Below the pieces are notes generated by a model that did not search any database, had not been told where the DNA came from, and was given only the letters and a program-made list of their open reading frames with translations. A stretch of 64,000 bases of DNA from Patagioenas fasciata (taxonomy: Eukaryota; Chordata; Aves; Columbiformes; Columbidae), in contig NC_092521.1 of the NCBI RefSeq assembly GCF_037038585.1, positions 76,808,398 through 76,872,397 on the forward strand. Reading direction: 5' to 3'. Position numbers and translations under genes: made by a program. Below are positions 34,219 through 47,345 of the stretch, in pieces (position 1 is the first letter of the stretch; every line of letters starts with the position of its first letter).

Positions 34219-36925
34219 ATCACAGAGTCACAGAATGTTAAGGATTGGAAGGCACCTCGAAAGATCATCTAGTCCAATCCCCTGTCGGAGCAGGAACACC
34301 TAGGTGGGGTTACACAGGAAGGCGTCCAGGCAGGTTTTGAACACCTCCAGAGTAGGAGACTCCACAACCTCCCTGGGCAGCCTGTTCCAGTGTTCTGTCA
34401 CCCTTACTGTGAAGAAGTTTCTTCTCATATTTAAGTGGAACCTCCTGTGTTCCACTTTGAACCCACTGTCCCTTGTCCTATCATTGGTTGTCACTGAGAA
34501 GAGTCTGGCTCCATCCTCCTGACACTCACCCTTTATATATCTGTAAACACTGACGAGGTCACCCCTCAGTCTCCTCTTCTCCAAGCTAAAGAGCCCCAGC
34601 TCCCTCAGCCTTTCCTCATACAGGAGATGCTCCACTCCCTTCATCACCTCTGTTGCCCTGCGCTGGACTCTCTCCAGCAGTTCCCTGTCCTTCTTGAACT
34701 GAGGGGCCCAGAACTGGACACAATATTCTAGATACAGTCTCACCAGGGCAGAGTAGAGAGGAAGGAAAACCTCTCTCAACCTACTAACCACCCCTCTTCT
34801 AATACACCCCAGGATGCCATTGGCCTTCTTGGCCACAAGGGCACAGTGCCGGCTCATGGTCATCCTGCTGTCCATTAGGACCCCCAGGTCTCTTTCCCCT
34901 ACACTGCTCTCTAATAGGTCTTTCCCCAACTTATACCGGAACCTGGGGTTGTTCCTAGCCAGATATAAGACTCTACATTTTCCCTTGTTATATTTCATTA
35001 AATTTTTCCCCATGCAACTCTTCAGCCTGTCCAGGTCACGCTGGATGGCAGCACAGCCTTCTGGTGTGTCAGCCACTCCTCCCAGCTTGGTGTCATCAGT
35101 AAACTTGCTGATAGTGCACTCTCTTCCCTCATCCAAATCGTCAATGAATATATTGAATAGTACCGGTCCCAGTACTGACCCCTGAGGCACTCCACTAAAT
35201 ACAGGCCTCCAACTGGACTCTGCCCCATTGACCACGACTCTCTGGCTTCTTCCCTTCGGCCAGTTTGCAGTCCACCTCGCTACCCAATCATGCAGACTGC
35301 ACTCCCTCAGTTTAGCTGTGAGGATGCTGTGGGAGACTGTGTCAAATGCCTTACTCAAGTCAAGGTAGACCATGTCCACCACTCTGCCATCATCCATCCA
35401 TCTTGTTATGTCCTCATAAAAGTCAATGAGTTTGGCCAAGCACAACTTCCCCTTGGTGAAGCCATGTTGATTGCCCCTAATGACCCTCTTATCCTTGATA
35501 CACCTTGAGATGGCACCAAGGATAAGTCATTCCATCAGTTTCCCAGGGATGGAAGGGAGGCTGGCCAGTCTATAGTTACTCGGGTCCTCCTTCTTGCCCT
35601 TTTGGAAGACTGGAGTAACAGTTGCTTTCCTCCAGTCCTCAGGCACCTCTCCCATTTCCCAAGACTTGGCAAAGATGATGGAGAGCGGTCCAGCAATGAC
35701 CTCAGCCAGCTCCCTCAGCACCCGCGGGTGCATCCCATCCGGACCCACGGATTTATGGATGTCCAGATTGCTTAACTGCTCCCTAACCCAGTCCTCATCA
35801 ACCGAGGCAAACTCCTCCATTGTCCTGCCTTCCTCTGGGACCTCAGCAGTACAGGGCTTCTCAGGACAGCTTCTGGCAGAGTAGACAGAGACAAAGAAGG
35901 CGTTCAGTAACTCTGCCTTCTCTGTGTCTTCTGTCACCAGGGCAACCACCTCCTTCATCAGTGGGCCTACATTGCCTCTGGTGTTAGTTTTATCTGCCAT
36001 GTATTTGAAAAAGTTCTTCCTGTTGTCCTTGACCCTTCTCGCCAGATGTAATTCTAAGGAGGCCTTAGCTTTCCTAGTTACTTCCCTACACCCTCTGACA
36101 ACAGCCTTATGTTCTTCCCAAGTGACCAGCCCCTCCTTCCATGATCTATAAACTCTTCCACTTGAGCTTACCCAGCAGTTCCCTGTTTAACCACGCAGGT
36201 CTCCTGGCACCCTTTCTTGACTTCCTACGTGTCAGGATGCTCCGATCTTGTGCCCAGTAGAAACAGTCCCTGAACACTAACCAACTATCTTGGGCCCATT
36301 TACTGTCAAGCAGCCTTGCTCATGGGATTTACCCTAGCAATTGCTTGAAAAGGCCAAAGTTTGCCCTGCTGAAGGCCAGGGTTGCAATTCTGCTTGTTAT
36401 CCTGCTCCTACCACATGGGATCCTGAACCCCACCATCTCATGGTCGCTGCAACCAAGGCAGCCCTCAACCTTTACCGCTTCAACCAGACCTTCCTTTTAG
36501 TGAGGATGAGGTCAGGCAGTGCACCTCTCCTGGTCGTCTCCTCCACCATTTGCATCAGAAAGTTATCGTCAAGGCACTGGAGGAACCTCCTAGACTGTGG
36601 CTGGCCAGCCGAGTAGTGATTGAATTCCAGCTGACTTTTTCCATGCACAAGATCAACAGGTTTCTGCCCTGGAGAGTCACCCACCAAAGTTGCCTTCTGC
36701 CTGTGGGATGCTTGCACCCCTGGTTGCAGGACTTGGGAAGGTCAGTACCAAATGAGGCCCAAGACAGCAAGAGACAGAGGATGGTCATGTAGTTAAGGCA
36801 GCTCAGTGTCTTCCTGGGAGACCTGACTGATTTGATCTTTACCTCATCCAGCCCTGGAGCTCCCAGTCTTGGCAAACTAAGCTTCTCACAGATGCTTACT
36901 GAACATTCTGTGTCCATCTGCTAAG
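34219..36925 (-). mobile_element. CR1 LINE, long young copy with endonuclease end and reverse transcriptase
   Basis: Minus-strand CR1, about 2.7 kb, 5'-truncated. The 3' end is at 34219 (reverse of ...CACAGAATGTTAAGGATTGG). Reading from 36925 down, it holds the end of the ORF2 endonuclease domain (a QSRRFLQCLDDNF...RRGALPDLIL block near 36500-36620), a linker, the start of the RT domain (36000-35527) and the rest of ORF2 (35445-34300), then a short 3' UTR. It belongs to the same subfamily as the copies at 13440-15138 and 18174-18689, judging by the shared 3' sequence. The 5' boundary near 36925 is approximate. Confidence 0.92.
34300..36000 (-). pseudogene. CR1 ORF2 remnant: reverse transcriptase and C-terminal region
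   Basis: Two open pieces in different frames. Piece one, 36000-35527 (157 codons), holds the N-terminal RT region ([57 protein letters not shown]). Piece two, 35445-34300 (381 codons), holds [11 protein letters not shown] (residues 27-37), [10 protein letters not shown] (85-94) and the catalytic box as FTDD (115-118), then the CR1 C-terminal region up to [30 protein letters not shown]. Between them a stop and frameshift destroy the reading frame. The catalytic box is normally FADD in CR1, so Thr is a likely private mutation of this dead copy. The enzyme would reverse-transcribe CR1 RNA at a nicked genomic target. Confidence 0.9.
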
Positions 36926-36987
36926 ACTCCAGACTTGCAGAAATGTTGATCATGCAAAAAGGTACAGCTGAGGACACTAGGAAGTAT

Positions 36988-37032
36988 ATTTTAATAATAG
37001 TAATAATAGTAATAGTAATAATAATAGAAATA
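36988..37032. repeat. (TAA/TAG)n imperfect trinucleotide repeat
   Basis: AATAATAGTAATAATAGTAA and similar units; an A12 run follows near 37052-37065. It lies about 60 bp beyond the 5' end of the long CR1. Confidence 0.9.
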
Positions 37033-39074
37033 ATTCCAAGTACTCTAAGCCTTAAAAAAAAAAAAACACATACAAAATTAGAGAATATGACAATTTCAGC
37101 TTTAAATCTCTCTGTACTTTGTTTCCTTCTTATTGAAATTAAGACAAATTATTTCTTCTCTTAGCATATTTTCACAGCATCTCTGTGATACTGTTGTGTG
37201 GGGGGGTTTTGTTTAGTTTTTAATTCTGGCCATTCAAATGTATCTATCATTGCAGAAACTGCACTCCTATTTGCTGAACACTTTAAGGTTTGTAGTTAAA
37301 GACTATCTTAATGCTGAACACTATCTTAATGCATTTCTATATTTCCTAGTTTCTGCAGACTCACACTGCCTCTCTGTTGTCCCAAAGCTCAGCAAGCTTT
37401 ACATCACATGAAAAAAAAAGAACAGATATCAAAGGGCATGAAAATGATAAATATTTTTTTTTTAATTAAAAACTACTGAGTTTGGTTTCAAGTTCAGATT
37501 GAACTTTCACAATAATTCACATTTTATGTGCTCCAGCTCATCCCTTTTCAATTAAAACTTGCACATTTGCCAATAAAGATTTAGAGATCAGCAGTTCATT
37601 TATCATGTTTGCTTAAGTTACTCATTTCTAAATCATGCCTATCCCAGCTACTTAGCACACAGCAGTGTTGGAAGGACTGATTAAAGACCAGGCTTTCTGT
37701 TGCCAGTGACAACTAGGATAAAAGGGTGAGTTAAGAAAAGATGAACAGCAAAATACCTGTTTCACCTGAAAAATGTTAGCTGATCCAGTGGCTCAGATGC
37801 AAAAAGACTTCACAGCTTGTTTACAGTTTTCTAAAGAAATGTTGTCTTCATGTTAGGATTAAGCAGCAAAACTCAGAGAAAGACACAGCAGGGAACACAG
37901 AAATAATGTGTAAAGGGAAACAAAACAGAGTTCCGCTTCAGGGGCAGGTATTCCTGTAATCATACTGATGAAGTAGCCTGAATCTGCTTGCTTGCTACAG
38001 AAAATTCAGTGCTTAGCTGTGAACAACTCTTCCTTCTTATTTGCAAGAATATGACTTGAAATCTACCTCTTACTTATTCTGCTGTAGGTTTTTTGTTTGG
38101 TTGGTTTTGTGTTTTTTTCTTTTTTATTTGGTTTGTCAAATTTGACAAAATTGAGTAGTGATTAACAGTAATAATACACTGGTCTCTAAGAAGTAACATA
38201 ACAGCCTTCTGAAAGTAAATCAGCAGATACGCAAAATCACCATCAACACCAATGAGTATTAGTCTGGTCATGTGTTTGTCCCGTTACAAGTGGCACTCTA
38301 TAAAGGATGCTGAGCTAAAGGTTTCAGCTCCTTGATTGTACACACAACCTTTCAAATGTACCACACTACATAAAACAAAATGGTAACTTCTTCAGCCTGC
38401 AAATCCATTGGCGAGTGAAGGTAGTGCAAGATTTGAATAGCTATGACTGTCTCAGAAACCTAATGTTAACTTCGTATTCCATTGCTAAATTTATGGCAGC
38501 ACCAGTCCTATTTAGTGCTATCAAATTTATGGCTGATAATTCAGTACAAATAACTAACACATCCATTTGTTCTGTTGGACAATAGTAGAATATGCAAGTG
38601 GGTGCACTTAAAACTTTACAGAATGTGCAATTGAGTCCAGAGTCCCCTGATGTCACAAAACAGCTCTGTGTTCATCCCCTCAGGGAAAGGAAAAGGGCAT
38701 TGCATGGGCCAAAAGCCTTAACTGACCCTGAGAACATGAGATCCGAAACTGGTCCCAGTGATCACATCTGCTGTTCCCTACACAATTACAGAAGTCCACA
38801 GCTTTTCCCCATACTCACTCCTACAATGTAGCTATGGGCTGTAAACACAAATATCCATGACAAGTTGAAACCTAAACTGTTCAGATAAATATGAAAAATA
38901 CTCCATAATATATAGGTACTACTAATATTGGTACTAGTTTCATTACCTAGGTTAAATAATTAACTTCCAGTTTTTAATTATGTTTTTTAATTGACACAAG
39001 CTTTACATTGGAAAAAAAAAAGATACTGAAATAAAGAAGCTAACGCTTTGCTTATTTTATTGTCTTTATTCCAG

Positions 39075-39149
39075 AAAGCACTTTCACCATTTCCAGGCCA
39101 TTGGTGGAATTCAATAGCTGAGGAAACAGAGGTTTCTAAGGAGTCTAAG
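39075..39149 (+). other. Exon-like segment (candidate only)
   Basis: Seventy-five bases bounded by a strong acceptor (TTATTGTCTTTATTCCAG, AG at 39073-39074) and a strong donor (AAG|GTGAGA at 39150). One frame is open throughout, 25 codons beginning KALSPFPGHWW, with phase 0 at both ends; the other two frames contain stops. I do not recognise the peptide, and no partner exon was found nearby. It may be a lncRNA exon or chance. Confidence 0.25.
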
Positions 39150-42100
39150 GTGAGAGAGTGTAGGCTATAATCACATTCATCAGATTCCCCCACAGGGACA
39201 GTATCAAAAGTTCAATATCTGCCTGTGGGGCTTAATTGTGATTTGGAAAATGTTTGTGTGGATTTTTCAGAAATTACATTTTCTTCAGTCTTCAGAACTT
39301 TCAGACTGCCAGACACAAGAACTTTCTTTTTATAAAGTTAACTACTGTTGTGAACTACCAACCAAATGAATCTACTACTAGAAGATAAAATAAACAGCAA
39401 ATGCCAGAAAACACATTCATGAGAGTGACTGGTTTGTATTCTGACACCTGCATGATGGTTTAATATTTATTCTTCTGATCCATCAGCTGGCAAAACATGT
39501 CACACAACACGTCACACAACACAGAGGCTTCGTTCCACATCAAGACTACTGCAGCAAACATAATTAATTGTATGCCTTTCACAAATCTATTTATTTGGTT
39601 TGACCCACTATGCATTAAGTTCAATCCAATATAGAGATATGTAACAGAAAGATAGCTCAAAGAAGCATCATGTTGAAGTAGGCAGCATAATTATTCAGTA
39701 TATAATCAGCTTGATATATTTATATGGCTGAGCTTAGAGCTGTCTCCAGAAATGGAAGAATTACAGGGAATCTGGAAGGTAGTACAATGTTCAAATGATT
39801 TTCTTTAAATAATGCAAAAATATGCTAGAAAAAAGATTCAATGTGTTAATCTAATTGGAAAACTATGCACATTGCCTTTGTATTATGCCAGCAATAAATT
39901 ATTGCATAAGAGCTATTAGCTATTACTGAAAGACGTAGTTTTCACAGTATACAATGTGGTGATATAACAATCCCATCTTTCTTTGCTGAAGTCATAAAAT
40001 ACCTCATCTTTTCAAACAAATCTGTTTCTAAATTACCTGAGTACAAAAACTGCAGGTATCTTCCCATATATCCATATTCAAGCAACCATTTAGAGAAAAG
40101 ATGAACAAATTTTTGTGAAACTTTAAAAGAAACATGACACCAGTCTGAAAGCACATATGAATCTCAAAGCAAACATAACCTTTTGTGGAATTTAGAAGTT
40201 TTCAAGTTAGAAAATCATATTCTCTTCACCTAACATTATAGTTTATACCAGCAGTGCCAATATGTTATGCTTCCCAGCAGCAACGGCAGGTCCTGCTGTG
40301 GCTTGCAAAAGTGGGTGTCACAGACAGGATTTTGAGACATACAGGAACTTGGGAGGCAAATTCCTGCTGGTTTCATAACCTTCCTTGAAGCAAAGAAAGA
40401 CGACCAAGAAATATAAGCTCTAAAACACCCAAAGGAGACCATTAAATGGTCTTCACATACACGTAGTAGGTGCAAGAGAAAGACTGGAAAACATTAAAAA
40501 GGGAATTTAGATTAAAATATACATGGTTTTGAGAAAAGAAGGCATTTTGGAAGACCAGTATTTAGAATCTAAGTGAAGAACATAGAAATAGGTAGGAAGA
40601 GAAATTACAGGGACACAAAAATACACTGTAAAGAATCAGCAGGTTTAGAAAGGGTTCTAGGCAAGACAAAGCATGAAGTAAGACACAAGCCCCCTTTCTT
40701 TCAATCTGAATGTTGTATGCAAGAAAAATGAGAATATGAGAGATAAAGAAGCTAAATCAGGCAAATTCATTTCCTCCTGAAGTACAAATTTACCTCTTCT
40801 CACCAGCTCAGGAATACTGAGGTTTCTGCAAACCCTTTCCCATCCCACAGGCTCATAGTGATTCAAAAAAGCCCAGTGGGCTGGGCTGCAGCTGCTCTCA
40901 CCGTTGAGCAGGAAGGCAAATGAAGCCTCAGGCAATGGAGCTTCACTGACAGGAAATTAAATGAAAACTGTTGTATTAATTACCATGAAACAGATAAGCG
41001 CAGGGAGTCAATGAAGCCAGCAAGATCCTGTCATTTTACAGTCCTACACAGTTAACTGTGCTTCAAAGAGCTGAGTGCATCTGCTTTGTCTCATGCCAGC
41101 TACCACTGGTAAATCTTTCCACAGCCCCCTAATAAAGAAAACACAACTAGAACATTTTAGGTTTAAAATGAAAACCTGACTTAATGTTTCAACTGCACAA
41201 CATTTGGCTGCAAAGCATTCAAAGAACCTTTCCCCTCCCCATGACATCTTCAGAAGGAAAAAAACATTAGCTGAACTGGGCTAAAGCTCCTGTTAAAATT
41301 GGAACCTTTTTTCTTAACACAAGACTATATACAAAAAAGTAATGAAACTACCAGAAAATATAAAGGCATTTGATAATTTTGATGCTGGTTCACTCAGATT
41401 CATTGCTGGACATAACACAGTGTTTTATCAGTGACTTTAAGACCTGGCAAAAGGACACTAGCCTCAGACTAGCCAGACTGGCCTGGTTTTAGCTGTCCCA
41501 TTGTCCCAAGATGCACAGCAAGGCCACAAGACACTCAGTTACTGACTAGCAGTGCTAAAGGCTCCTTAATAAAAGGCAAACTCTGTAAAGGAAGAAAAGC
41601 AAAAACAATGAAGAAACAAATAAGAAAGGAAAGGTAGAAAAATTTGGCAGTTGAATTCCTGTTATCTGGAATTTAATAAAACATCAGTGAAATGGTGATC
41701 AGAAATTTCATCTTTAAGAAGTATTATATTATATAAATGCATGAAATATTTAAAGATTTCTATCGTCAGAGTTCACTGGTAGAAGATCAAAGTTTATTTT
41801 CCGTACATTTCATGGAATAATCTTAAACTGAGTCAACAGGTTTTACTTCCACAAATGTTTTTCTGCAAGTATCTCTAGAGTTCACAATGTCCAAAGAACT
41901 GCCAAGTGTCCTGACAGAGGTCCAAGTAAAAAATTGTGAATAAGAAATATTAATACCTGGAATTTTTTTATAACCATTTCTAATACTAATTCTGATTCTA
42001 AAAAATGATGCAAGTAGCTAAGTATTCACCCTTCTCATAGATGAAATTTCAGCCTTTAAAGAATAATCTACTTAAGAACTTCAGTATACTTTCATCCACA

Positions 42101-43079
42101 CTCACATAATTAAATTCAAGATACATGAACAGTAATTATATTTTTTTAAATTAATAACTCATTACTCTTCTCCCTGACTACAAATTGCTAGACATGGCAC
42201 TATCTCAGTAATCACCTGAATACTTTTAATGGCTTTTTTGAAGTGTGTTCACCTCCCTGAAGTAACATAATCTTTTATCCTCATCTGTTAAAATAAACTG
42301 AACACAAACTCAATATTCATGGACGTTATTGGCAGATTACTGAGTTCAGATAATGACTTCTCTTCACTTTTCCAATAACCTCATGCAGTTCTCTTTATTT
42401 ACCTACATGCATTTTTCTGTTCAAAGACTAAACATGCTGAAAATTTTCTGATGATTGCATGAAAATATATAACATTAATGCAGACAGAACTGTCTTCTGA
42501 CATCCAGCTTTCTGAAAACAGATGACATCTCCTACTGGCTAAGCTTAAGTCTCCAAACTATTACTAAAAAATTTAATTTCTTTTTATATCAAAGTTTATT
42601 TTCAAATGTATTAAGAAAACAATAGCTTCTCTACAATTTGCATTATTTAGAAGCTATAGTGATAACCTTCCATCACATCAGGGAAAAAAACCTTAAAGTT
42701 TTTATTTTTCCCTTATAATAATGTCATCCCTGTTTTGTACAGTAACTGTCTGTTAGGTTTTTTTAGGACTGAGTATACCTTCTGAAAAAGTATAAATTTT
42801 AACTTCACAAAAATTCAAAGAAATCTAATGTGGAAGTTGATATTTAAACTTCACCTGTTTTTAAGATGCATCCATTGATTTTTCTGCAGTAAGGAAATAA
42901 ACAGTTCTGTTCCAATTGATGTGCTTACACGACAACTTAACTCCAGCTAGCAAAATCACTTTGCTAAAATTGCTCTTCAATAATAAAAATCCTTTGTTTT
43001 CCTGTAGCAACATCAAAACAAAGACTTTTTGTTACAGAACAGTTTTGAACACAATCGGTAAATGATGACTTTGTTCTAT

Positions 43080-43460
43080 GTCAACACGGTTTCACTTTTT
43101 CATCGCAAATCAACTTCTAAAACCATAGCGAAGCAGGCAAGTAGTTAGGGACTTTTTACAAGTATTTGCATGCATGACCTGAAATCATTGTTAGGCAAAG
43201 GTTTCCTAAACAGCTCATTTTTCAAAACGGCTATTTACCATAAGATTAAATCATGATGTGATACACTGCGTGAAAGCTTTTGATTTTATAAACACCTTCA
43301 CATTTATGATTTGCCATTTTAAAGAAAAACTGCTTGAAAATCTTCCAACTATCGACTTTTATCAACAATTACAGGAAAATTATGACTCTGCAAACAAATC
43401 ATCATTTCCTTTTTCATGATGTGCAAACACAACGAGAAAGTTTGTTGGGATGAGCAAATG
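43080..43460. promoter_or_regulatory. Candidate conserved non-coding element, weaker
   Basis: A repeat-free stretch with regularly spaced factor-like words (GTAAATGATGAC just upstream, AAATCATGATGTGA, TTTATCAACAATTACAGG, AAATCATCATTTCC, CATGATGTGCAAAC). The repeated ATCATGATGTG/CATGATGTGCA words are suggestive only. Confidence 0.2.
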
Positions 43461-45897
43461 ACAAAAAAAAAAAAATACAGGTATGCTACAAATGGATTTA
43501 TATAGGAACCTTTCCTAACAAAAAGCAAGCACTAGAGCACACATGAACTGAGCTGCTAGTTTTACTTTCAAATTATACCATTCTTGGTATTATTCCATTC
43601 TGTTTCCATACAATTTAGCTTGATATGACTAGTAAATTTACTGCACTCTGAAATTCTGTTCGTTTTACAAAGTCACCTCATTCTTACAAGAATTGTAACT
43701 TGAAATCTAAACATACTTTCCATGGCTGATTTTCTTTCATTTTTTGCCTCAAATTCTTCTCCTTAGCATCTGGCTTTATTAATTTCCAAATAACACCCAT
43801 CTTCACAAAATACCATCATAGTTTTGAGTGTCATTCAATCAGAGATTTTGAATTCCATTTGTGGAAAGAAATTGATGACTGACTGTTGAAAGTTTTCAAG
43901 TAAATGACATTAAATATTAAATACCTTATTCACATTCTTGGCATGAATGCAAGATGCAAACATGTTAAAATAACAAAACAGGCACCCTAGTTCCACCTAC
44001 TGACCAAATATTCTCAAGTAAAAGATATCACTCTCTTGTCTTAAAAAGACTGGTTAGAAATTAGTTAATGTTTAAAATAATTTTGAAGACAAATAAGCAA
44101 AATTTTTTTCATTAATTACCACAAATAGTAACATTTCCAGTTGCAACACTGTAGTAGTTAAATCTTTGCCAGGTTGTTTGCCATCCCAAGGCACGTTCAG
44201 AAATAAAGTATTTCAAAAGGGAAATAAAATTTCACATATGTAAAATATAACGGACAACAATAAATATATTAACCCGGTAGTGTACATGTTTTCACTCTGT
44301 TACAGGACTGCATATTAAGAAGCTGTTAATTATCCTCCACATTTAAGTTTTTGTATCATTTAGCTTATGCATAAGAAAATCAAGACAACCTTTCCAGTTT
44401 ACACATACCGTGTAATTGGTAGTCAGAGCTAAGCATTCAGGGCATGATCCAAAGTGACACTTTACTGGATAGCAACACAGGTATCTGTCTTTTGTTTGTA
44501 ATTTAAGTCCAAAAAAAAAAAATATTTACAATGAGAGAAAAGGAAGCCTTAGTGTTGCCTGAAATCTTTATGGACAGAAAATGAAGAGGTTTGTCCTCAT
44601 CAGCAATGGCATCATCAAAACCTGGGGGCTGGGTGAAGCAAGGAGAACCATGCTCAATATTGGCAACGACTTTTTCCTGCACCCCTCACTCTTAATTTGG
44701 TTGAAAGAGGAGACAGCGGAGGAGACAGGAGTTCCTCAGTGGGGAGATGCTGGGGCAAACCTCCCTAGGACACGGAAGCTTCCATGTCACTTCTACACCA
44801 TGACAATGCATGGAAAATGCTGATTTGCTGAAAATAAGGGGAACATAGGGAGTACAAGAGGTAAGAGAAGTTTTAAAAGGAGTTGCTACTTGCACCTCTC
44901 CTCTGATGGCAGAGAAACTGCTTTGTCGTTGGTTCAGATTTTAATGCCAATGCCATCCTCCAGTACTGGTCACTGAGATGCGGCACTCCCAACTCCCAGC
45001 CCCTGCGGCAGGGGTTGCTTAATCATTTATATAGAATGAAACAGTTGCGTGACCCAGCACTACGGAGTGGAGACCTCAAATTCCCTCAGGCAGAGAAAGA
45101 ATTAGAATGCAGGCAACTAGACTATTTTCCTCTGAAAAACAGAAGACTTTTTTTACATTTAATTTCAGCAAGGAAAGATATTTCAATTCAGTTAGATATA
45201 ACATAAATTCAAATAGTGTTTACGCTAAAAACTGGGAAAATTATGCAATGTAGTAAAAAGATCGGACATTTACATAAATGAGACATGATTATTTCCATTA
45301 TATCAAATAGTACTCTCCCAAATAATACATTATCTGGATAAAAATAGCCACATAATATATGAGTTCTCCTTCTCAGCTTTTGTAAAACTAGCAGCTACAT
45401 CCACATATTTGTGAAATTAAAAGAACCCAGCCAGAGGAGAATTATCTATATGCAGCTTTGTATGGGATGTTGCAGAGAGATCTGTGCAGTATTTATCAAA
45501 GCTCGTCTACTTAAGAAAATACAGTTCCAGTGTCAAATTAGGTCACAATTCAGTGAATAGATTTAACCAAGAAAAAAAAATACAGAAATCAGAATATTTT
45601 CTTTCAACATTTTCCTTCAAAAACTTTAAATCCAAGAACATTTGTTGCAGGCAAGCTAAGTATCTGTGCTATTCTCAGGGTATCTACACTTTTTTCATTT
45701 TACTATATAAAACCATTTTGGGTCTCCTCTTTTCATGGCCTTTATCATATTTGGTGATCAAAGACTCAGATCTCATTACATCATTATAATTTCTTCCTAC
45801 TGCATACCTTTAGCAAAAGGAAACATAAGTGCCTGTGCCCTAAATTCACCTTTTAAAAATATCCTTCACAAATAAGAGTAATTTCAGACACATATTG

Positions 45898-45924
45898 TCT
45901 TAATGACAATAAATGTCATTAAGA
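45898..45924. repeat. Perfect hairpin, 11-bp arms and 5-base loop
   Basis: TCTTAATGACA and TGTCATTAAGA flank the loop ATAAA without mismatch. No T-run follows and there is no sign of a gene around it. Confidence 0.85.
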
Positions 45925-46869
45925 ACATTTGCAGAAAGCAAAACACATTCTGTCATCTTTTCTGTGTCAGGTCTCAGCAAATCAGTGTTTGTCTCCATGC
46001 GGTGACTAGGAACAAAACCAGAATATACAGGAAGAGGCAAAAGTTAAACTTTTAACATATATCATGAACAATTCTGCCTTTCACAGACATGCTACCATTC
46101 CCATAATTAATGTAACAAATTAATTATTAAAAAAATAATCAGGAAAAATAGGTGAAATGCATGAAAGAGAGGTACCAGCTCAAATATCAGATTTTCCAGG
46201 AGAAGAAGCAAATGCTGCAGAAGCAAAGACTGTGAAGATGCCAGGAAGTCAGTCGCTGTTTTTGTGGAGGAGCAGCATTACAGTAAGCATTCATATCTCC
46301 ATTGCTTAATCTTCATTAAGCTGATGAAACAGTGACATGAAGCCTCTCATGTTACTGTCCAGCAAGTTCTGAGTATAGAAAGAAATGGCAGAAAACACAA
46401 AGTCTATGCAATGAACAGCAAAAAGAGAAAGTAGTTTATTGAAAAGCAGATGAAACACAGCATCTCATCTAAAATATCAAAGAGATAATAGCATAAGAGT
46501 TTGTTCTGATCATTGCATTTGAATAATGGCTTTGGAGTCAAAAGTATTATTATAACAGGCAACTTTTATTTTGCAACATTAAACAGTCAAATTATGATCA
46601 GGGTTTCAAGCAAAAAAGCCTCAATCTATACGGTTATCGTGACAAAAACAGTAGGAAATGTACCCAGAACTATGAAAATATGGACAAACACACAGCACAA
46701 AGGAACAGCTAAACAAAACAGAGGTTTGCAATTTAAGTCTTTTGAAGAACATAGTTTAGATCAGAAAAACCTACTTTTTTTTTTTTCAAGAGAGAATAGT
46801 AACACCATAAATGTCTCAAACTAACAAAAACCTCAAAATCTTACTCAAAGCAAACACAGGGCTGTGCCT

Positions 46870-47345
46870 CACCATTAGCTCTTGTTACACCTGATAAACT
46901 GATGGCTTATGAGAACCACATTGAAACACCAAGTCTCAATAAACTTCCAAGTCCTTGTTAACCAACTAGTGCTAGCAGAGGTCAGTCTGGCAAGCATCTC
47001 CCAGGGCAGGTGGAAGTCTGGGGCCAGGAGGGAAGCAGACAAGGCAGATGCAGGCTGATAACAAACGGATATTGGGACTGAGCACCATGAGACAACACCA
47101 GCAGCCAGCTCATAAGGCGCAGACAACCAAAATGTGGGAGCCCCCATGAATCACATCTACAGCCCAGCGCAGTGAGCATCAAGAAGCAGAAATCTCTTAC
47201 CTACAGAATGGATAAAATAAAACTACCCATCAGACCAACAGCCCCATTTCCAGACAGTCATGCTTGGGCCTTCGGGTGCAGGTCAGGATGGGAAATCACT
47301 GATACTCCCGTGACTGCTGAGTCCCTGCCCCCGACATCACTAAGT
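46870..47345. other. Moderately GC-rich, possibly repeat-derived segment
   Basis: The stretch stands out in composition from the AT-rich flanks and is open in two reverse frames (47147-46875 and 47182-46982) without a recognisable domain. The reverse strand reads like LTR or transposon leader sequence (for example CAGCCTGCATCTGCCTTGTC), but I cannot name a family. Confidence 0.35.

Larger units (their letters stand above)
36926..46869. other. Intergenic, long and gene-free
   Basis: About 10 kb of AT-rich unique DNA. I noted the trinucleotide repeat at 36988, the exon-like segment at 39075-39149, the weak element candidate at 43080-43460 and the hairpin at 45898. No transposon and no coding sequence recognised. 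Confidence 0.6.

Noticed and set aside
44581-44823. 80-codon frame starting MKRFVLISNG
   Set aside because: No family resemblance, no flanking splice sites, single isolated frame.
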